Shown one piece after another: positions 12,318 through 25,814 of a stretch of 64,000 bases of DNA (positions are counted from its first letter, which is position 1; each line of letters starts with the position of its first letter). This stretch comes from Fennellomyces sp. T-0311 (Eukaryota > Mucoromycota > Mucoromycetes > Mucorales > Lichtheimiaceae): NCBI GenBank assembly GCA_025266875.1, contig JALLLT010000021.1, positions 186,001 to 250,000 on the forward strand, given 5' to 3'. The position numbers and the translations under genes were made by a program. The notes below the pieces were generated by a model. It was not told where the DNA came from. It ran no database searches and saw only the letters and a program-made list of their open reading frames with translations.

Positions 12318-14535
12318 TTCAGGAACTTTACAGGCGTGAGAGTATTTGAACAGTGATGTTCTCACGTGCTTTCATTTTTCGTAAGATTTTAAAGTTTTCG
12401 CGCCATCATTGTTGATCCGGTTGATTAAATCCTCGATAATCAGCGTGACGTTCTCAACAACATAGCTCTCCCTTCACTAGGCATTATTCATATGGAGAAA
12501 CAGCGCGTGTAATACGCCCTTTGCTCTATGACTTTAGACGTTATTTCAAGAATGACGTGTGTCATGCATACCTACATAGGTGTGTCCCTGTTTTCGAATG
12601 CTACATACAACTTCTTTTTAATGAGCTTGACTGTTCCATTACTTCGCCGTTTTCCTCATCCACTGCTGCTGAATTATGATGCTTGCAAGGACGTCACTAT
12701 CTTATAATTGACATCGAAGTATCAGCAAATTTCGCCAACATTTAATGGATTGCTTACTGCCTGTCATATTCTACTCCTTTCCATCACGCTCCACATTGGC
12801 CATAGCAATACATAGTTCAGTCCCAGTAACAATATTAGCATAGCCTGCAATGTGACCTCTAAAACTAAATCCAACAATCACTCAGTTTATTCCAATGTGG
12901 TGTCCTTATTCTGGTACGTATATACGTAATCCTACTACTGTATTCAATAGATGCGGCACACATCCCGAACAAGCCTAGTACTTAAGGCAGTGGGTTATGT
13001 AAATAGTATTAAAGTAAAACCAAAATCAGTGAGCTGAAGTAGCGCGTTGATCATCATAGAGCATACGAGCTTATGTATTCATCTCACAGAATTCAATAAT
13101 AGGTTACTTAAATATTTTCGTGTTCACAGATGAAATTAGATTTTCAAAATCGAGGCTTATTGATACAACCGCAGACTGCTCCGTCAAAAATCCTCATTTG
13201 CTTGGCCCCTGTAGTATGTAGTGGGTTTATAGCGGATTATAATGTGAAGTTTCTTGGATACCAAGACAGTGCTGACATTTACATAAGATGATAGCATTTC
13301 AAAAATTGATCAGAACGACATACACACACTTTATCCGTCCAAGTGCTGGGCAAAGGGGTGCTTGAAACTGCGTCTACGAATACTGGATTCCAAATTGGGA
13401 CTGGGTTGCATTGACGTGTTAATTAACTTGAAGAGTATCTCTGAGAAGGGATACTCCAAATGTGTCCTACAGTAAGACAAGCCATGATGAGGTTTCGCGC
13501 GAGTAAAACGTTTTTGCCCCGTAGCCCTGATTTTTAAACGATACAGTTTCTGTGCAACATCTACACGTTCTGTCTTTACCCGGTATATGCAATGCGAATT
13601 TACAGTGCTATGGTTTTTTAACTTAATGTCAGCACAATGTAGGGATATGTGATTCAGTACTACGGCTTCGTTTCATCATACCACACGACCGAGCGGAAGG
13701 TGTGCTTTCACACCACCATCGTCCCTCAGAGCTCGTGAAACCTGCGAACCAGAGAATTTTATTGACTCCTATTGGTTGAGAAGGATCCCTGTATGCTCAC
13801 GTAAGAATTAAAGCTCCTATGACTTTTGAAGATTGAGCATATAGAGGATATTTATGATTATAACCTTCCGCTAAAGATACAAGGGGTAAAGACTGCACGA
13901 GATCTATGGCTACAGTATAACTTCGGATATCCCGCAATGTATGCTCAAGTTAGGTAGGTAAGTAGCTTTTAAAACCTTGCCGATTATAGTATACGAATCT
14001 ATTGTCTTTGCTGGTACTGTACTTACTATGCGTTCACAATTGCATCATCAAAAAAAACCGGAACGCTAAACTTAATCGATTCTTGGCTACATATAGGTCC
14101 CAGTCATTTTTGATAATTAAAAATAAACAGGCAATTATTCGTCAAAAAATTCTACAAAACTAATGCAGGAAGCATTTGAAATATTTATGAAGTGATCTTT
14201 TGATGTCTGTGTAACAGATCGACGATGGAATGTTTATGCTTATTCCCGATCCTTAGTAAGGATTGATTACCCAATCACTGCCGTGTAGATTCCTTCTCAG
14301 TCAACGGCCATTCGCAGGTTCCTAAGACTGCAGCGGAATAATTTTCCAGGAGACTGTGCTACGTTCATCAGCCAATCTTTAACGGCTTAATAAGCCTGGA
14401 ATTCCAAGTACACATACAGGAGATAAAAAAAAATCTTGTAATTACGTATGGGTGTACGTATGGCGTGAATCCTCGGGTCATGCCGCACTAGATACAAAGT
14501 TACCTAAAATAAAAACAACTTTTGTAACAGTTTAT
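12318..14535. other. Intergenic region
   Basis: About 2.2 kb of AT-rich DNA between the rhodanese start and the MITE upstream of catalase. No long open frame, tRNA or rRNA is recognisable on either strand. It presumably holds the rhodanese promoter at its left end. Confidence 0.6.
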
Positions 14536-14762
14536 TAGAGAGGTTCAGCACTTCTCCACCAGATTGTACTACGGCAGGTGGAAAAGTTCATTTTTACATC
14601 TGATGCAGTACAATCACTTGCAGAAAACTAGCAAAAAGTGGTCAAACCTCTCAATTGCTTCAGCCTTTTCACCAATTCGTGTAACACGGCACTCATACTT
14701 TGCCTCTTTTGTTAAGCGGAAAGCCGGTGGAAAACCGGTAGAAAAGTGCCCGAACCTCTCTA
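14536..14762. mobile_element. MITE-like element with TA target duplication, upstream of catalase
   Basis: An element of about 223 bp (14538-14760) is bounded by imperfect terminal inverted repeats of 23-24 bp. The left end begins GAGAGGTTCAGCACTT (14538) and the right end is the complement of GAGAGGTTCGGGCACTTTT (ending at 14760). Both ends are flanked by TA (14536-14537 and 14761-14762), the target duplication of Tc1/mariner-type elements. There is no coding capacity. A third copy of the end motif sits inside (CAAACCTCTC, 14643-14652), which suggests a composite or partly deleted element. It ends about 136 bp before the catalase ATG. Confidence 0.65.
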
Positions 14763-14800
14763 TCAAAAAAAGTCGGACACAACATCCTTCTGACTGGATC

Positions 14801-14810
14801 TATATATAAA
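14801..14810 (+). promoter_or_regulatory. TATA box of the catalase gene
   Basis: TATATATAAA lies 87-96 bp upstream of the catalase ATG and 40 bp after the end of the MITE, a plausible core promoter position. It is read from sequence alone. Confidence 0.5.
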
Positions 14811-14896
14811 CAACTCTATGTAAGAGCATGTTTGACTTCAAGCGGTTCGTTTGGTTACTTTCTTCTTTGTGAATCAATATTTCTCCATCCACATTC

Positions 14897-17605
14897 ATGA
14901 AAGCCGGATATATTTTTGGCGTGATCTTCAGTGCTGCTACTGCTATGCAACATGCAGCCTTTGCGGACCAAGGCAACGACCCCAAAGCAGAGCAAATGGA
15001 GCAATATTCTATTAGCGACGCTGGTCAAGAAGAAACAACCCAATTCGGTCAGCGCATTAACAACACAGACAGCTTGAAAGCTGGTTTGGGTGGACCTACT
15101 TTGCTTGAAGATTTCATGATGCGCGAGAAGATTATGCACTTTGGTAAGTCAGGAATTCCTTAAAGCTACTTTTTATTAACCGGCACTATGCCTATAGATC
15201 ATGAAAGGTAACGCACCTATTGATTATTTCCTATTTATCAAACGTACTTATATTACCATGCTTCTTTTTTAAGAATCCCTGAGCGTGCTGTTCACGCAAG
15301 AGGTGTCGGTGCCCATGGTTACTTTGAGCCCTACACTGACTGGTCCAACATAACCGCGGCCAAGTTCTTGCGTACCCCTGGTACGAAAACACCTGTCTTT
15401 GTTCGGTTCTCTACTGTCCTTGGATCTCGTGGATCTCCTGATACGGTACGAGATGTACGTGGCTTTGCTACTCGATTCTACACCGAAGAAGGTCTCTTTG
15501 ATCTTGGTATGTGTTACAACTGATTGTGCTAAAGGAAGATTATCATATCGTTGATACCCTCCATTTTAAAACGTTTCTAACCCTTTATATCCAATACTAC
15601 AGTGGGTAACGCGATTGCTCCATTTTTTGTTCATGGTAAGTCTAGGGTGGGAAAATTTGAATGAAGTGCTTATCCATTCATGGCACTAATAACTTCACAT
15701 ATAACAGATGCTATGAAGTTCCCAGACTTAATCCATGCGGGTAATCACTCGAAACGCTACATAAGGCTTCCTTCTTTATTCGCCATACACTAATATTTTA
15801 CGTCTACCTTCTAGGTAAGCCTGAACCTGATACAGAAACTCCACAAGCCGGTACTGCACATGAAACTGCATATGACTTTTTCGCCGAGTTTCCCGAAACC
15901 CTCCACACTGTTTTTTGGGTAAGGTTAACATTCTCTGGTGATGTTATGACCTGTGCTGATCTTCCTTGTGTATCTACTTTATAGGCGTTGTCTGGCCGTG
16001 GTATTCCCAATAGTTTGAGACAAATAGAAGGATTCGGTGTTCACACGTAAGTACAGTTTAAACTTTGTTTACAATTCATCGTTTAGCATACATGTTATTT
16101 ATTCATTTTGATCTCACAATCAGATTCCGCTTCATTAACGAGGATGGTGTATCGCACCTTGTAAAGTTTCACTTCAAGCCCCTCCAAGGTCTTTCCCATA
16201 TGCTTTGGGTTAGTAAATCTTGTTAATATTTTACACAGGGAATCGTTACTAACGAGACAGGCTTACTTTCTTATAGGATGAAGCCCAAAAAGTTTGTGGC
16301 AAAGATATCGATTTTCACCGCAACGACTTGTACAATGCCATCAACAATGGTGACTATCCTGAATGGGAGTTCGGCGTGCAAATTATCCCCGAAGAAGATT
16401 TCGATTCTTTCGATTTTGACCTCACTGATCCCACCAAAATTGTTCCTGAATCCTTGGTTCCTGTCACTCGTTTGGGCAAGTTGGTTCTTAACCGTAATGT
16501 AGAGAACTATTTCTCGGAGACGGAACAAATTACCCTCCATCCAGGTCATGTCGTACGAGGCATCGGTTTCACCAACGATCCATTACTGCAGGGACGTCTT
16601 TTCAGTTACCTGGATACTCAGATCAACCGTATGAACAGCGCCAACTTTATGCAAATCCCTATCAATCGTCCAGTCAACCCTGTCCATAACAACCAGCGTG
16701 ATGGTTACATGCAGCAGCAAGTACACAAAGGCAAGGTCGCATACTATCCTAACGGACTTCAAGACAATACACCTTCCATGGTCGAACCTAAAGATGGTGG
16801 CTATATTGACTATCCTGAAAAGATCAGTGGTATCAAGCAGCGTGGCAGATCTGCCAAGTTCTTTGACTTTTACTCGCAGGCGCGTCTCTACTATAACTCT
16901 CTGACGTCTCCTGAGAAGCAGCAGATGATTGATGGTCTTCGCTTTGAAATCGGCAAGTCCAAGTCGCTTGATGTTCGCAAGCGCATGATCGCAGTGATCA
17001 ACAATGTTGACAACAATCTCGCTCGCCGCATCGCCAAACGCATCAATGTTCCTTTGCCTGAAAAGGTGGTCGATAACGACAACAAAACCAGTACCGGTAT
17101 TTCGATCGAAGAGTACCCCAAGGCTGACAATATTCGCACTCGTACCGTTGCTATTTTGACTGCGCCCGGAATTGATACTGATGAAGCCACAGCTATGTTT
17201 GATTATCTTACTGAACAAGGTGCTTACCCTAGCTTTGTCGGCATCAACCTTGGCGATCAAGAAGGACTGAACATTACAACGACTTATTTACACACCGCAT
17301 CTGTTCTTTACGACGCCGTCTATGTTCCATCTGGCAAGAAGGGTATCAGGACCTTGACCAAAGATCTCGGCGAGTTCCCGTATGAAGAGCCACAAACTTT
17401 CATTCTTGAAGCTTATCGCCACTGCAAGCCCATCGCCGCGTCTGGAGAAGGTACCAAGTTTGTCAACTCGGTGCTCGGTGAAAAGGTTACGAACAGAGAT
17501 GGTATCGTCACTGGAAAATCGTCAAGCGATATTGAAGACGATTTTAAGGCTGCTCTTATCCAACAACGATTCTGGTCCAGATTATACTTGGATCAAGAAG
17601 AGTAA
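14897..17605 (+). CDS. Secreted large-subunit catalase
   Basis: Breaks hydrogen peroxide down to water and oxygen. Nine exons encode 711 residues: 14897-15143, 15198-15207, 15274-15506, 15603-15635, 15708-15740, 15815-15918, 15985-16046, 16124-16208, 16277-17605. The length and a C-terminal flavodoxin/DJ-1-like domain (from about residue 530, [15 protein letters not shown]) mark it as a clade-2 large catalase. A signal peptide (hydrophobic [13 protein letters not shown], likely cleavage after AFA) predicts export. The catalytic His is in [13 protein letters not shown], the catalytic Asn is in [12 protein letters not shown], and the haem-ligand Tyr is in [15 protein letters not shown]. The second Asn of the usual GNN motif is Ala here. 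Exon 2 is only 10 nt (DHER), and exon 6 begins with GTAAG, a donor-like sequence just after the acceptor. The gene is convergent with calmodulin. Confidence 0.95.
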
Positions 17606-18348
17606 ATTATTGATATAATTATGCTTAAGTGTCTTTGAAAGTCACCACTTGCTCTTGAAAAAATATGAACTACCTAATTACAAATAAAATTGCAACTTTA
17701 TTTTATGTTAAAGTTACAGTTTCGAACGATTGTATACGCACGTTTGTGAAGATGGGTAAGCATAGGTTGCTCCGATAGAAGATGGGAACATTACTTATAG
17801 ATCGTAAGTGTATACAAAATAATACATACATGAAGCGAAAGCTAAAGGGATGGAGTGTTTAAAATATACTACTAGTCTCGTCACCATGAGGTCTCTAGTT
17901 TTAGCTACAAAGTGTTTTGATGAATTTTAGCTACGTACCGTCGTGATTGGTCTCATTACTGCTTTTGCTTACTACCGGATACTCATATAAGTCACGTTGG
18001 CGGCAACATATTGCGTGAAGATGTCTCAAGTGGGGTGAATGCTCATATGTATCTTTAATATCTTTAGAATGAAACCATCTTATGGTAGTTCCACACAGAC
18101 ACACCCAACTGAATGCTTTTGGTAAATGCGGGACCTGCTATTCGCTATCGAGTAACCGTTCCATTTTAGACAAAGGAACCTGTCCAAGATCTCGATATAC
18201 GCCGGATCCATTTAAGTCTCATAATCATCAACGCGCTCAAATCGCATAAAAAGCTTTAGTGTAAATTCATGGAATAGAGAGTATACTTAAAAGTGTAAAT
18301 TGCTAGCCCACTGACGCCAGGTATACTTGGGGGACGGCGGTATCCCTC
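17606..18348. other. Intergenic region between convergent genes
   Basis: This 743-bp stretch holds the 3' ends of catalase and calmodulin. AATAAAAT-like polyadenylation signals occur near 17683-17690. I see no gene. Confidence 0.6.
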
Positions 18349-19126
<778 letters not shown>

Positions 19127-22100
19127 TTCTGCAAGTCAGATGAACGTTAGAAAAGAACAGGGAGCATCGGCTGGTGCACGCACCCCGCGATCACCAATAA
19201 CAGACGTCACCGAGGTAACACAAGGTCCAGTTCATTACAAGTTTCCCTTTTCTTTATTTGCCTGCTTGCCCATGTAGGTCGAGTGGAGGTTTATCAAGGG
19301 CACTTTCCGAAAATTCTCAAAATAGTTTCATCCGTGAGCTGCGTTCTCAAAAGGGGTCTGTATTTAGAAGCGTCCTTTCAGTTGCTGATCGATGCAATAA
19401 TGATTACATCTATGTTTTGTTACACGTGTTGCAGGAGCGCGCTTTCGGTGCGAATAAGTGTCGTTGTCGGCGCCTAAGCCATTCATGGGAAGATACATTG
19501 GTGCAGATCCGACTGCAGTTTATAGCTTGACCGCCCTGACATTAATAATATCTCTCAGTGTACCTGCGAACTCATTTTTTAGGCAATATAATTCATTCTT
19601 TATACTGCGATAAAGCGACCCATGTCATTCCGAAGAGTCAGAAGTCATAGAGCTGGGTTCACCTATCAGATCTATCAATAATTGATGGAAAGTTATGGAA
19701 GCTGCAGACTTGTGTACAGCCACGCTTTGATATAAGTCATGTGGAAGTAGTAGTAAATCCAAGGGGTAAGTGTAGCTTATAACGGGTGCTTAGGAATCAT
19801 CAAGACATAACTCTACTCCTAGACTACAGGCCAACCGCAGGCTCCATGTAATTTCCTTACCAAGGGGCTGTCAACCCTGCGTAATGTCGATCGATCATGC
19901 AAGCACGAAGCTTATTATTAACCATATATTGCAGCAACGCAGCTCTGTTACAAAACTATCCGTTCACCCTTGTAGCTCTATTATTGACTGTAATCCCGTG
20001 CTATATCTCCTACAATAAGCTCATAGTTACAATAGCAATCAATGATTTAATTACATATTAGCTCATAGTAAACTGATACAATACATAGAACGCAGATAAC
20101 TTACATTTATTAAAGTACGCGAAGATACGTGCTACTACTATATTATCTATTAGTACTGAGGGTGCTAATCCGAAAATACGTTTATCGTGGCAAGTCATCA
20201 CATAGTATGCTCAATAACTGTTAATTTATGCACATATGATATTTTCAAACGGTAAGGGATACCTACTTTAGGCTCACGAATCGATTACATATTTATAACC
20301 ATCTGAATTTTCAAACAACAGAATGCTGTTTAAACTGCTATGAAAACTTCTACATAATCTATGGGTAATGATACTGTTATAGTAAACCATTACAAAGAAG
20401 CTATTTTTTGTTGTTGTGCATGGAATGTCTTTTTCGAGCGCTCTATATGGAGTATGAAAATGCCTATTGGAATTACTAATTCTAGCAAGTCGCTGTTATG
20501 GAATCCAAGACACTTGCATTGAGGAACTCAACTCAAAATGAGAATTTAAATAGGTAGCCCACTTGTGTATATAGAGAGGGGTGAAATTACGGCGTATACG
20601 TAGAATACCATCCAAGGTTCAACTCTTGGTTGATTTTCTCATATTTATTATGTATTTACGTAATAATGAGTCTCAATACTCGATATAATGTGTGATGTGT
20701 TACATGAGACTGACTCATTGGGTTGATCTGAGACGAAGGTACCAAGAGAATATTACTAATTTATTCCTATGTATTCTTGCACTTCCAATCATTATAGCAG
20801 AATGTATAGTTACTAAGGTGTGGGCTTTGGAGAGAAAATTTATGGCGGAAAATATGTACAATGTCACGAGTGTAAAAGCATTTGCCCGACAAAGGATTTA
20901 TATCTAAAAACGTACCTACAGAGACAAATCTTGATACGTACGTGTGATGGCATTGTAACGCATGTCACGTGAAGCTGACTGCGTCAGCTGCAAACTCATA
21001 GGTATCTGAATGGTCTGAAAGTGAGTGTGGCTTTGTCTGCTACTGTGCCACTGTTCTGTACTACACTCCATGATACGTATAAGCTACTCTCAGACTGCGG
21101 CAGGGTCAGAATGAATAGATATTTTCATCTAAAAAGTAAGTAATAGGGGCTGCTGATACACTGCAAATAATTTTTGGTGAATTTTGGGGAACAATTTTTT
21201 TGAAGTGATTAAACATAAGCTTTCTAACCGCTCAAGTTACCAAAAATGGTAGTACAAGTGGTTAAAAAACTTATGTTTAACCGCTGTAACCACTTTAACC
21301 ATCGAAATTATTTGCAGTGACAGAAACTGGGATTAACCAATGACAGGCGGTGATATATCGCCTCGAGGGCCCTGGGAAAACATTGCATATATGTACATGT
21401 GGCATCGCTCGATGAGAAAAGGTTTCAAGTGACTAGACCAAAATAAGATCCTATTTTATTGAGGAAAACTACTTTCTATTTATGCTGATGACAAATTGGG
21501 ACGGATAAGATAAATGCTTTTTCCTAATAACCCAAAGATCCATAATAACACCTATCCTCTGATGACCTTGCCATCTAAAGCCAATGAGGCCGAAGGTCAT
21601 ACAGAGCCTTAGTTAACAGAGTCGCCCTGCTTAATCGGTAAAGCCAGATCAGAAATTCCAATAGTGAGACAGCAACTATAACTGCCAAGGAAACTGAGAA
21701 AACCGCCTACTGTGGTTGTACGCTGAGAGCCAAGGAATATCAAGTGGCTGCGAATATCACCAATCCTGTTCGTTCTTTCTATATACGACAAGCAGAGGGC
21801 GCATCTGTCGATATCTCGGATCATAAAGCGGCACCTTTGACTTCATAACCAGCGGCATCGTGAGTCTAGTGGTACTACGTCCTGCGTAAGATCGGGCGCT
21901 AGAAGAAAAGAAAGCCGACAAGTCGAGCGAAACAATCTATACTTTGCAAATCGAAAAATGCGAAGGCTACTGGACGAGAACAGGCTATCTGAACAAGTGA
22001 CATGCTCTATCCCTTCTAACCCTTTGGATACTAGCTTGCATTCATATGCTGCTTCCCTAAATAGCTACCAAAAAACACAATCAAATTATCATTGACGACT

Positions 22101-23832
22101 GGAGAAAGCATGAATATTTGCGGTATTGGCCTCGGAATCGTTACAAGCGCAGCATCATCCAATCTCTCCGTCAGAGCCGCTTATGACAAGGTTGTGTGTC
22201 ACATACAAAAAGACACACAAGTCGTACCTATAGAGGTTTTGAAAGCCAAGCGTTATACTTACGTCGCAACACTTGTATGCCGCCAGATTCGGCAATAGGT
22301 GTCACTCTAACAGGAAGTGTAGAGAAGCCAAACAAGTTGATATCAAGACTTTCGACAGAGTATATAGGTCCCGTGAAAGTAAGAATGTGATTTTTCACCG
22401 CGAGCTTTGTAGCTCTTAGTGACAAACCAAGACTATCACCTTTTGGGTATGTAAAATAGTAATTCGACAATTTACTACTAACCGATCATTATTACCAGTA
22501 GTGTCGTACCGTCCAAGAAATTCACGGATAAAAGACCATACGTACGTACAAGGGGAAACCTGGTCAATTTATAGCAGTCTGTGTCCCCGACATCAAGCAA
22601 TATTCTCCTCTCGGTGAGGTAATATTACTCGAGGTAAAGATCTCAGGTGTGCCTGTCGTTTACGAAACGATACAAATATCAAAGAGGAAAACACTTGAAC
22701 ACGTCAGCGGCGCCATCAGGTATACCAGTGTACATTGGCCATCCGGCGGATCAAACATATATGTGCGAGATGGCGCAGCTTTGTTAAACATTGTATAAGA
22801 GGCTTTTCTATTTGCTTGTCGAACGCTAACCCTACTGCCGCGATTCCGAACGAAGCAAGGAAAATTCCCACACGAGTCTCGGATCGGAGTAGTTCGCGTT
22901 CCCTACACCACTTGATAATTCTTGGGAGAAAAAAAGAGTGTTTTGCACTGAAACGCTTCCATTTTCTCCTGTATAAAACGGATAAGTAACATCTATGAAC
23001 AAAATTATCTATATACTCAATATGTTTGTAATTCTAGTGGTAGTGATGACTGTATCTACGATATGAGTGCGTACACATGTTAGCCTTAAGTAATATAAGC
23101 AAAAATATTTTGGATATGATCGACCAACTATATGAACGTAAGTAAGCTAATCCCTACCCTTTCAATGTCGTACATCCATGGATGCATACGTATTAAAGGT
23201 GCGTCATTCCATCCTAGTACGTGCCTAGTACATAGTGGCTCGAATACTCTCTTACACTTTGGGATTAATCTGGGTGATGGATATCTGAGACTAACAATGT
23301 TGTGATCTTCAAAAAAGAGGATGGATATCACACTAAGTACCTAACTATCAGTTTACCATTCACTCGGTCGCGAAATACAGTGCTAAGTAACGTATCGATA
23401 CACATACATTCGCATCAACATATAAATTTCGTTACCTAGGATACGCAACGTAGCTCTTGTTTCATACGTCGTAGGATTCATAAGTGATCGCACTGTTAGT
23501 GCAGTACTTAGCGACTAGGATCAAGATAAGCAATGCGATTGTATGTGGATGTTGTCATGCGCATATATATGTAGCGTGTCATGTAAAGCTTATTATTTGC
23601 ACCTAGAAATACGTACAATACTATAAATATCTAGGATCCTGAGTACACACGTACAAGTAATCCATCATTAGAGTACAACGTCAAGGTGCTATATGACAAA
23701 CACTACTTGGCATTGTCCATAAAGGTCCCATTTATAGATTTACATCTTCCACAGAAATATACAGGGTCGTGAGAACGCGTAATTATTAAAACATCATTTA
23801 CTTATTAAATAAAAAAGCGAAAAAAATCATGG
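19127..23832. other. Long gene-poor, AT-rich region
   Basis: About 4.7 kb with no supportable gene. Open frames are short, lack recognisable motifs, and several need non-ATG starts. The 21.6-22.6 kb part is somewhat richer in open frames on both strands, as expected of a decayed element, but no transposase, reverse transcriptase or integrase motif can be read. A small inverted-repeat element lies at 21159-21319. The left end must contain the calmodulin promoter and the right end the 3' flank of glutathione synthetase. Confidence 0.55.
21159..21319. mobile_element. Small inverted-repeat (MITE-like) element
   Basis: This 161-bp segment has perfect 15-bp terminal inverted repeats: CACTGCAAATAATTT at 21159 and its complement ending at 21319. 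The inside is itself a near-palindrome (AAACATAAG on the left, CTTATGTTT on the right, plus repeated TAACCGCT), so it can fold into one long hairpin. There are no open frames. TA flanks the left end, but ACA follows the right end, so the target duplication is not intact. The CACTG termini recall Tc1/mariner-derived MITEs. Confidence 0.6.
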
Positions 23833-25814
23833 TCATACTAACAACGGGCTGTCAATGACAGCAAACCCTGCAGCAACACCACCCTCCTTGGTGGTGTGAG
23901 CTTTGGTACGGAGTAAATGGCCCCCAATCTCGTTAACAATAGCCTTTTCTCCGTCACTAAGATACCATTAGCATATATGCACATTTCACCAGCAACAACT
24001 TACTTCAAGTATACACCGTAGATACCCAGTTCACTTGCAACTTCTCCTTCAATCAACCTGCCTTCCCGTACCATCAAGTTTTCTATTGGTGGGCTGCGAA
24101 TAAGTTCCATCAAAATAAAAGCAGTGCGCTCTTCATCGGTAAGTTTCTTCAGGGTCTGGACGATATCGGATCCGTAAATGTTATTTCCGCCACCTTCTCT
24201 TTGAGGCTTCATGACAAATCGGTCAGGGTTCTGCAATGCCAGCTTGTACGCCTTTTGCCCCTCTTCGGAGTTGTCGAACGGATAGAGACCGGTGAAGGAC
24301 TCCCGAAGAAGATCTGCAGTATATACATCAACGTATCGTTCGAGACGACCAGGCACCGCCAACAACTGCTGCACTTTCTTGGCACCGACAAGTTGGTAAG
24401 CCACCGTTGGACACTTGATAGAGAGTGATCGCTCAATTTTAAGCCTTGCATCCCATTCCTACCATATATGTTAATATTGCATCTTCCCCCGTCGCCAACG
24501 TGAATTGCCATGTGGCCGTTCCCGCCCATCTACTCCCCCCCTGCCTGCCGGCTCATTATACCTTGTGTGACGGATAATCTGAGGGATCGTATCCTGCACG
24601 GAAGTACGTTACGGCAATTTCGTGCCCGTCGCTACAAACAAATGGCTTAGCCCTGTTGCTTGACGCGTGTCACCAATGATAAATATTTACATCGTCAGTG
24701 CTTTTGACTTGGAGTCCAGCTCTCCTCGATCTTGGATTTCTTCAAAGGTGCGACGTAACAGGCGGATGCCATGGCTTATACCAATTTGAGTTATTCACGT
24801 GTCCTCCACATTAAGGCAGGAAAAAACAAACTTACGTTTCCAGAAGCTCGTATTCAATCCACCGTTGGTCGAATGCGTTTCTTTCACCCGGCTGCACTAC
24901 CATGATAACACGTGCACTACGGATGATCCGTTAGAAACACACTTTCGCACGCCAAAGAACGCACGTACTGCGGGTTGCCGTAGAGCTTCCAGGCGCTGGC
25001 GATTCCACCAGCGATCGCCTGGACGGAGCGATTCTCCGGCAGTTGATCAATGTTAATAAGCCCTCCTGCATAGCGTTCGGAAGCCTGTAGCAGATATCTA
25101 GCCCCAGGAAAAAATCATCAGACTTGACATCACAGGGAACACAAACGCTACACGAACCTGTGTAATTTGCTGGTCCATGTGCTCAAGCTGCCGAAACTCG
25201 CAGCAATGGTATTAAATTCTACCTGCTGAATCCGTGCAGTCTTAGCATCTGCACCCAGTTCAGCATGGAGAAGGTAATCGCAGCGATGGATACCCAGAGA
25301 GGCCCGCTACAAAAAACAGTACTGTCTCAGCTACAGAACTCCAAAGCGCACGTACTGTACCCCTCCCCTTCCTCGTTTCCCTTAGCGTACCTGCATAATG
25401 CCTTCCTCCTTTGTTTTGAGGTAAATCTCATATAGTTTCTGCATAAAATCATCCACACCAGCCAGTCTACGAAACAATTGTATCAGTGTGTTGTTCTTTC
25501 TCTGTCCCTGAGTTTGCGTATCAATTTTTCGTTTACGTTTCCATGACTTCGGCGATAAGCGCATCGTCCACGCTCAGCTTATGGATCAGCGTATTCCAAG
25601 GCTGTTGCAGCCCCTTGGCTTTCTCGAACTCGGCACGCGGAAAGGGCGTGGGATATAGGGTGAAAGGGGCATGCGTCACAACGCTATGATTTGCAAAATT
25701 GGCAAGTTTATCCTGCTGGGGTCGAACCAAAAGTCCATGAGCTTGGGCCCAATCGATAGCATCGGCTAGTAAAGCTTGGCGATCTGTATCCGATTGTGCT
25801 GGTGGGTAAGTCAT
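23833..25814 (-). CDS. GSH2: Glutathione synthetase (eukaryotic ATP-grasp type)
   Basis: Joins gamma-glutamylcysteine and glycine using ATP, the last step of glutathione synthesis, in the cytosol. Translation starts at ATG 25814 (MTYPPAQSDTDRQALL) and continues through several exons. The N-terminal half has YEIYLKTKEEGIMQ, then ASLGIHRCDYLLH and QQVEFNTIAASFG, the substrate-binding region. The C-terminal half has the Gly-rich ATP loop MKPQREGGGNNIYG (about 24190), ELIRSPPIENLM, and the lid segment ending GGVAAGFAVIDSPLLV before stop 23833-23835. These are hallmarks of the eukaryotic family, which is unrelated in sequence to bacterial GshB. No signal or leader is evident. The exon from about 24000 to 24404 is the largest downstream exon. 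Confidence 0.93.

Noticed and set aside
20610..20640. tRNA T-arm-like sequence CCAAGGTTCAACTCTTGG
   Set aside because: Loop is one base too long and no anticodon or acceptor arms can be formed upstream.
21600..22560. Possible retrotransposon remnant
   Set aside because: Open frames on both strands look faintly element-like, but no catalytic motif of protease, reverse transcriptase or integrase is readable.
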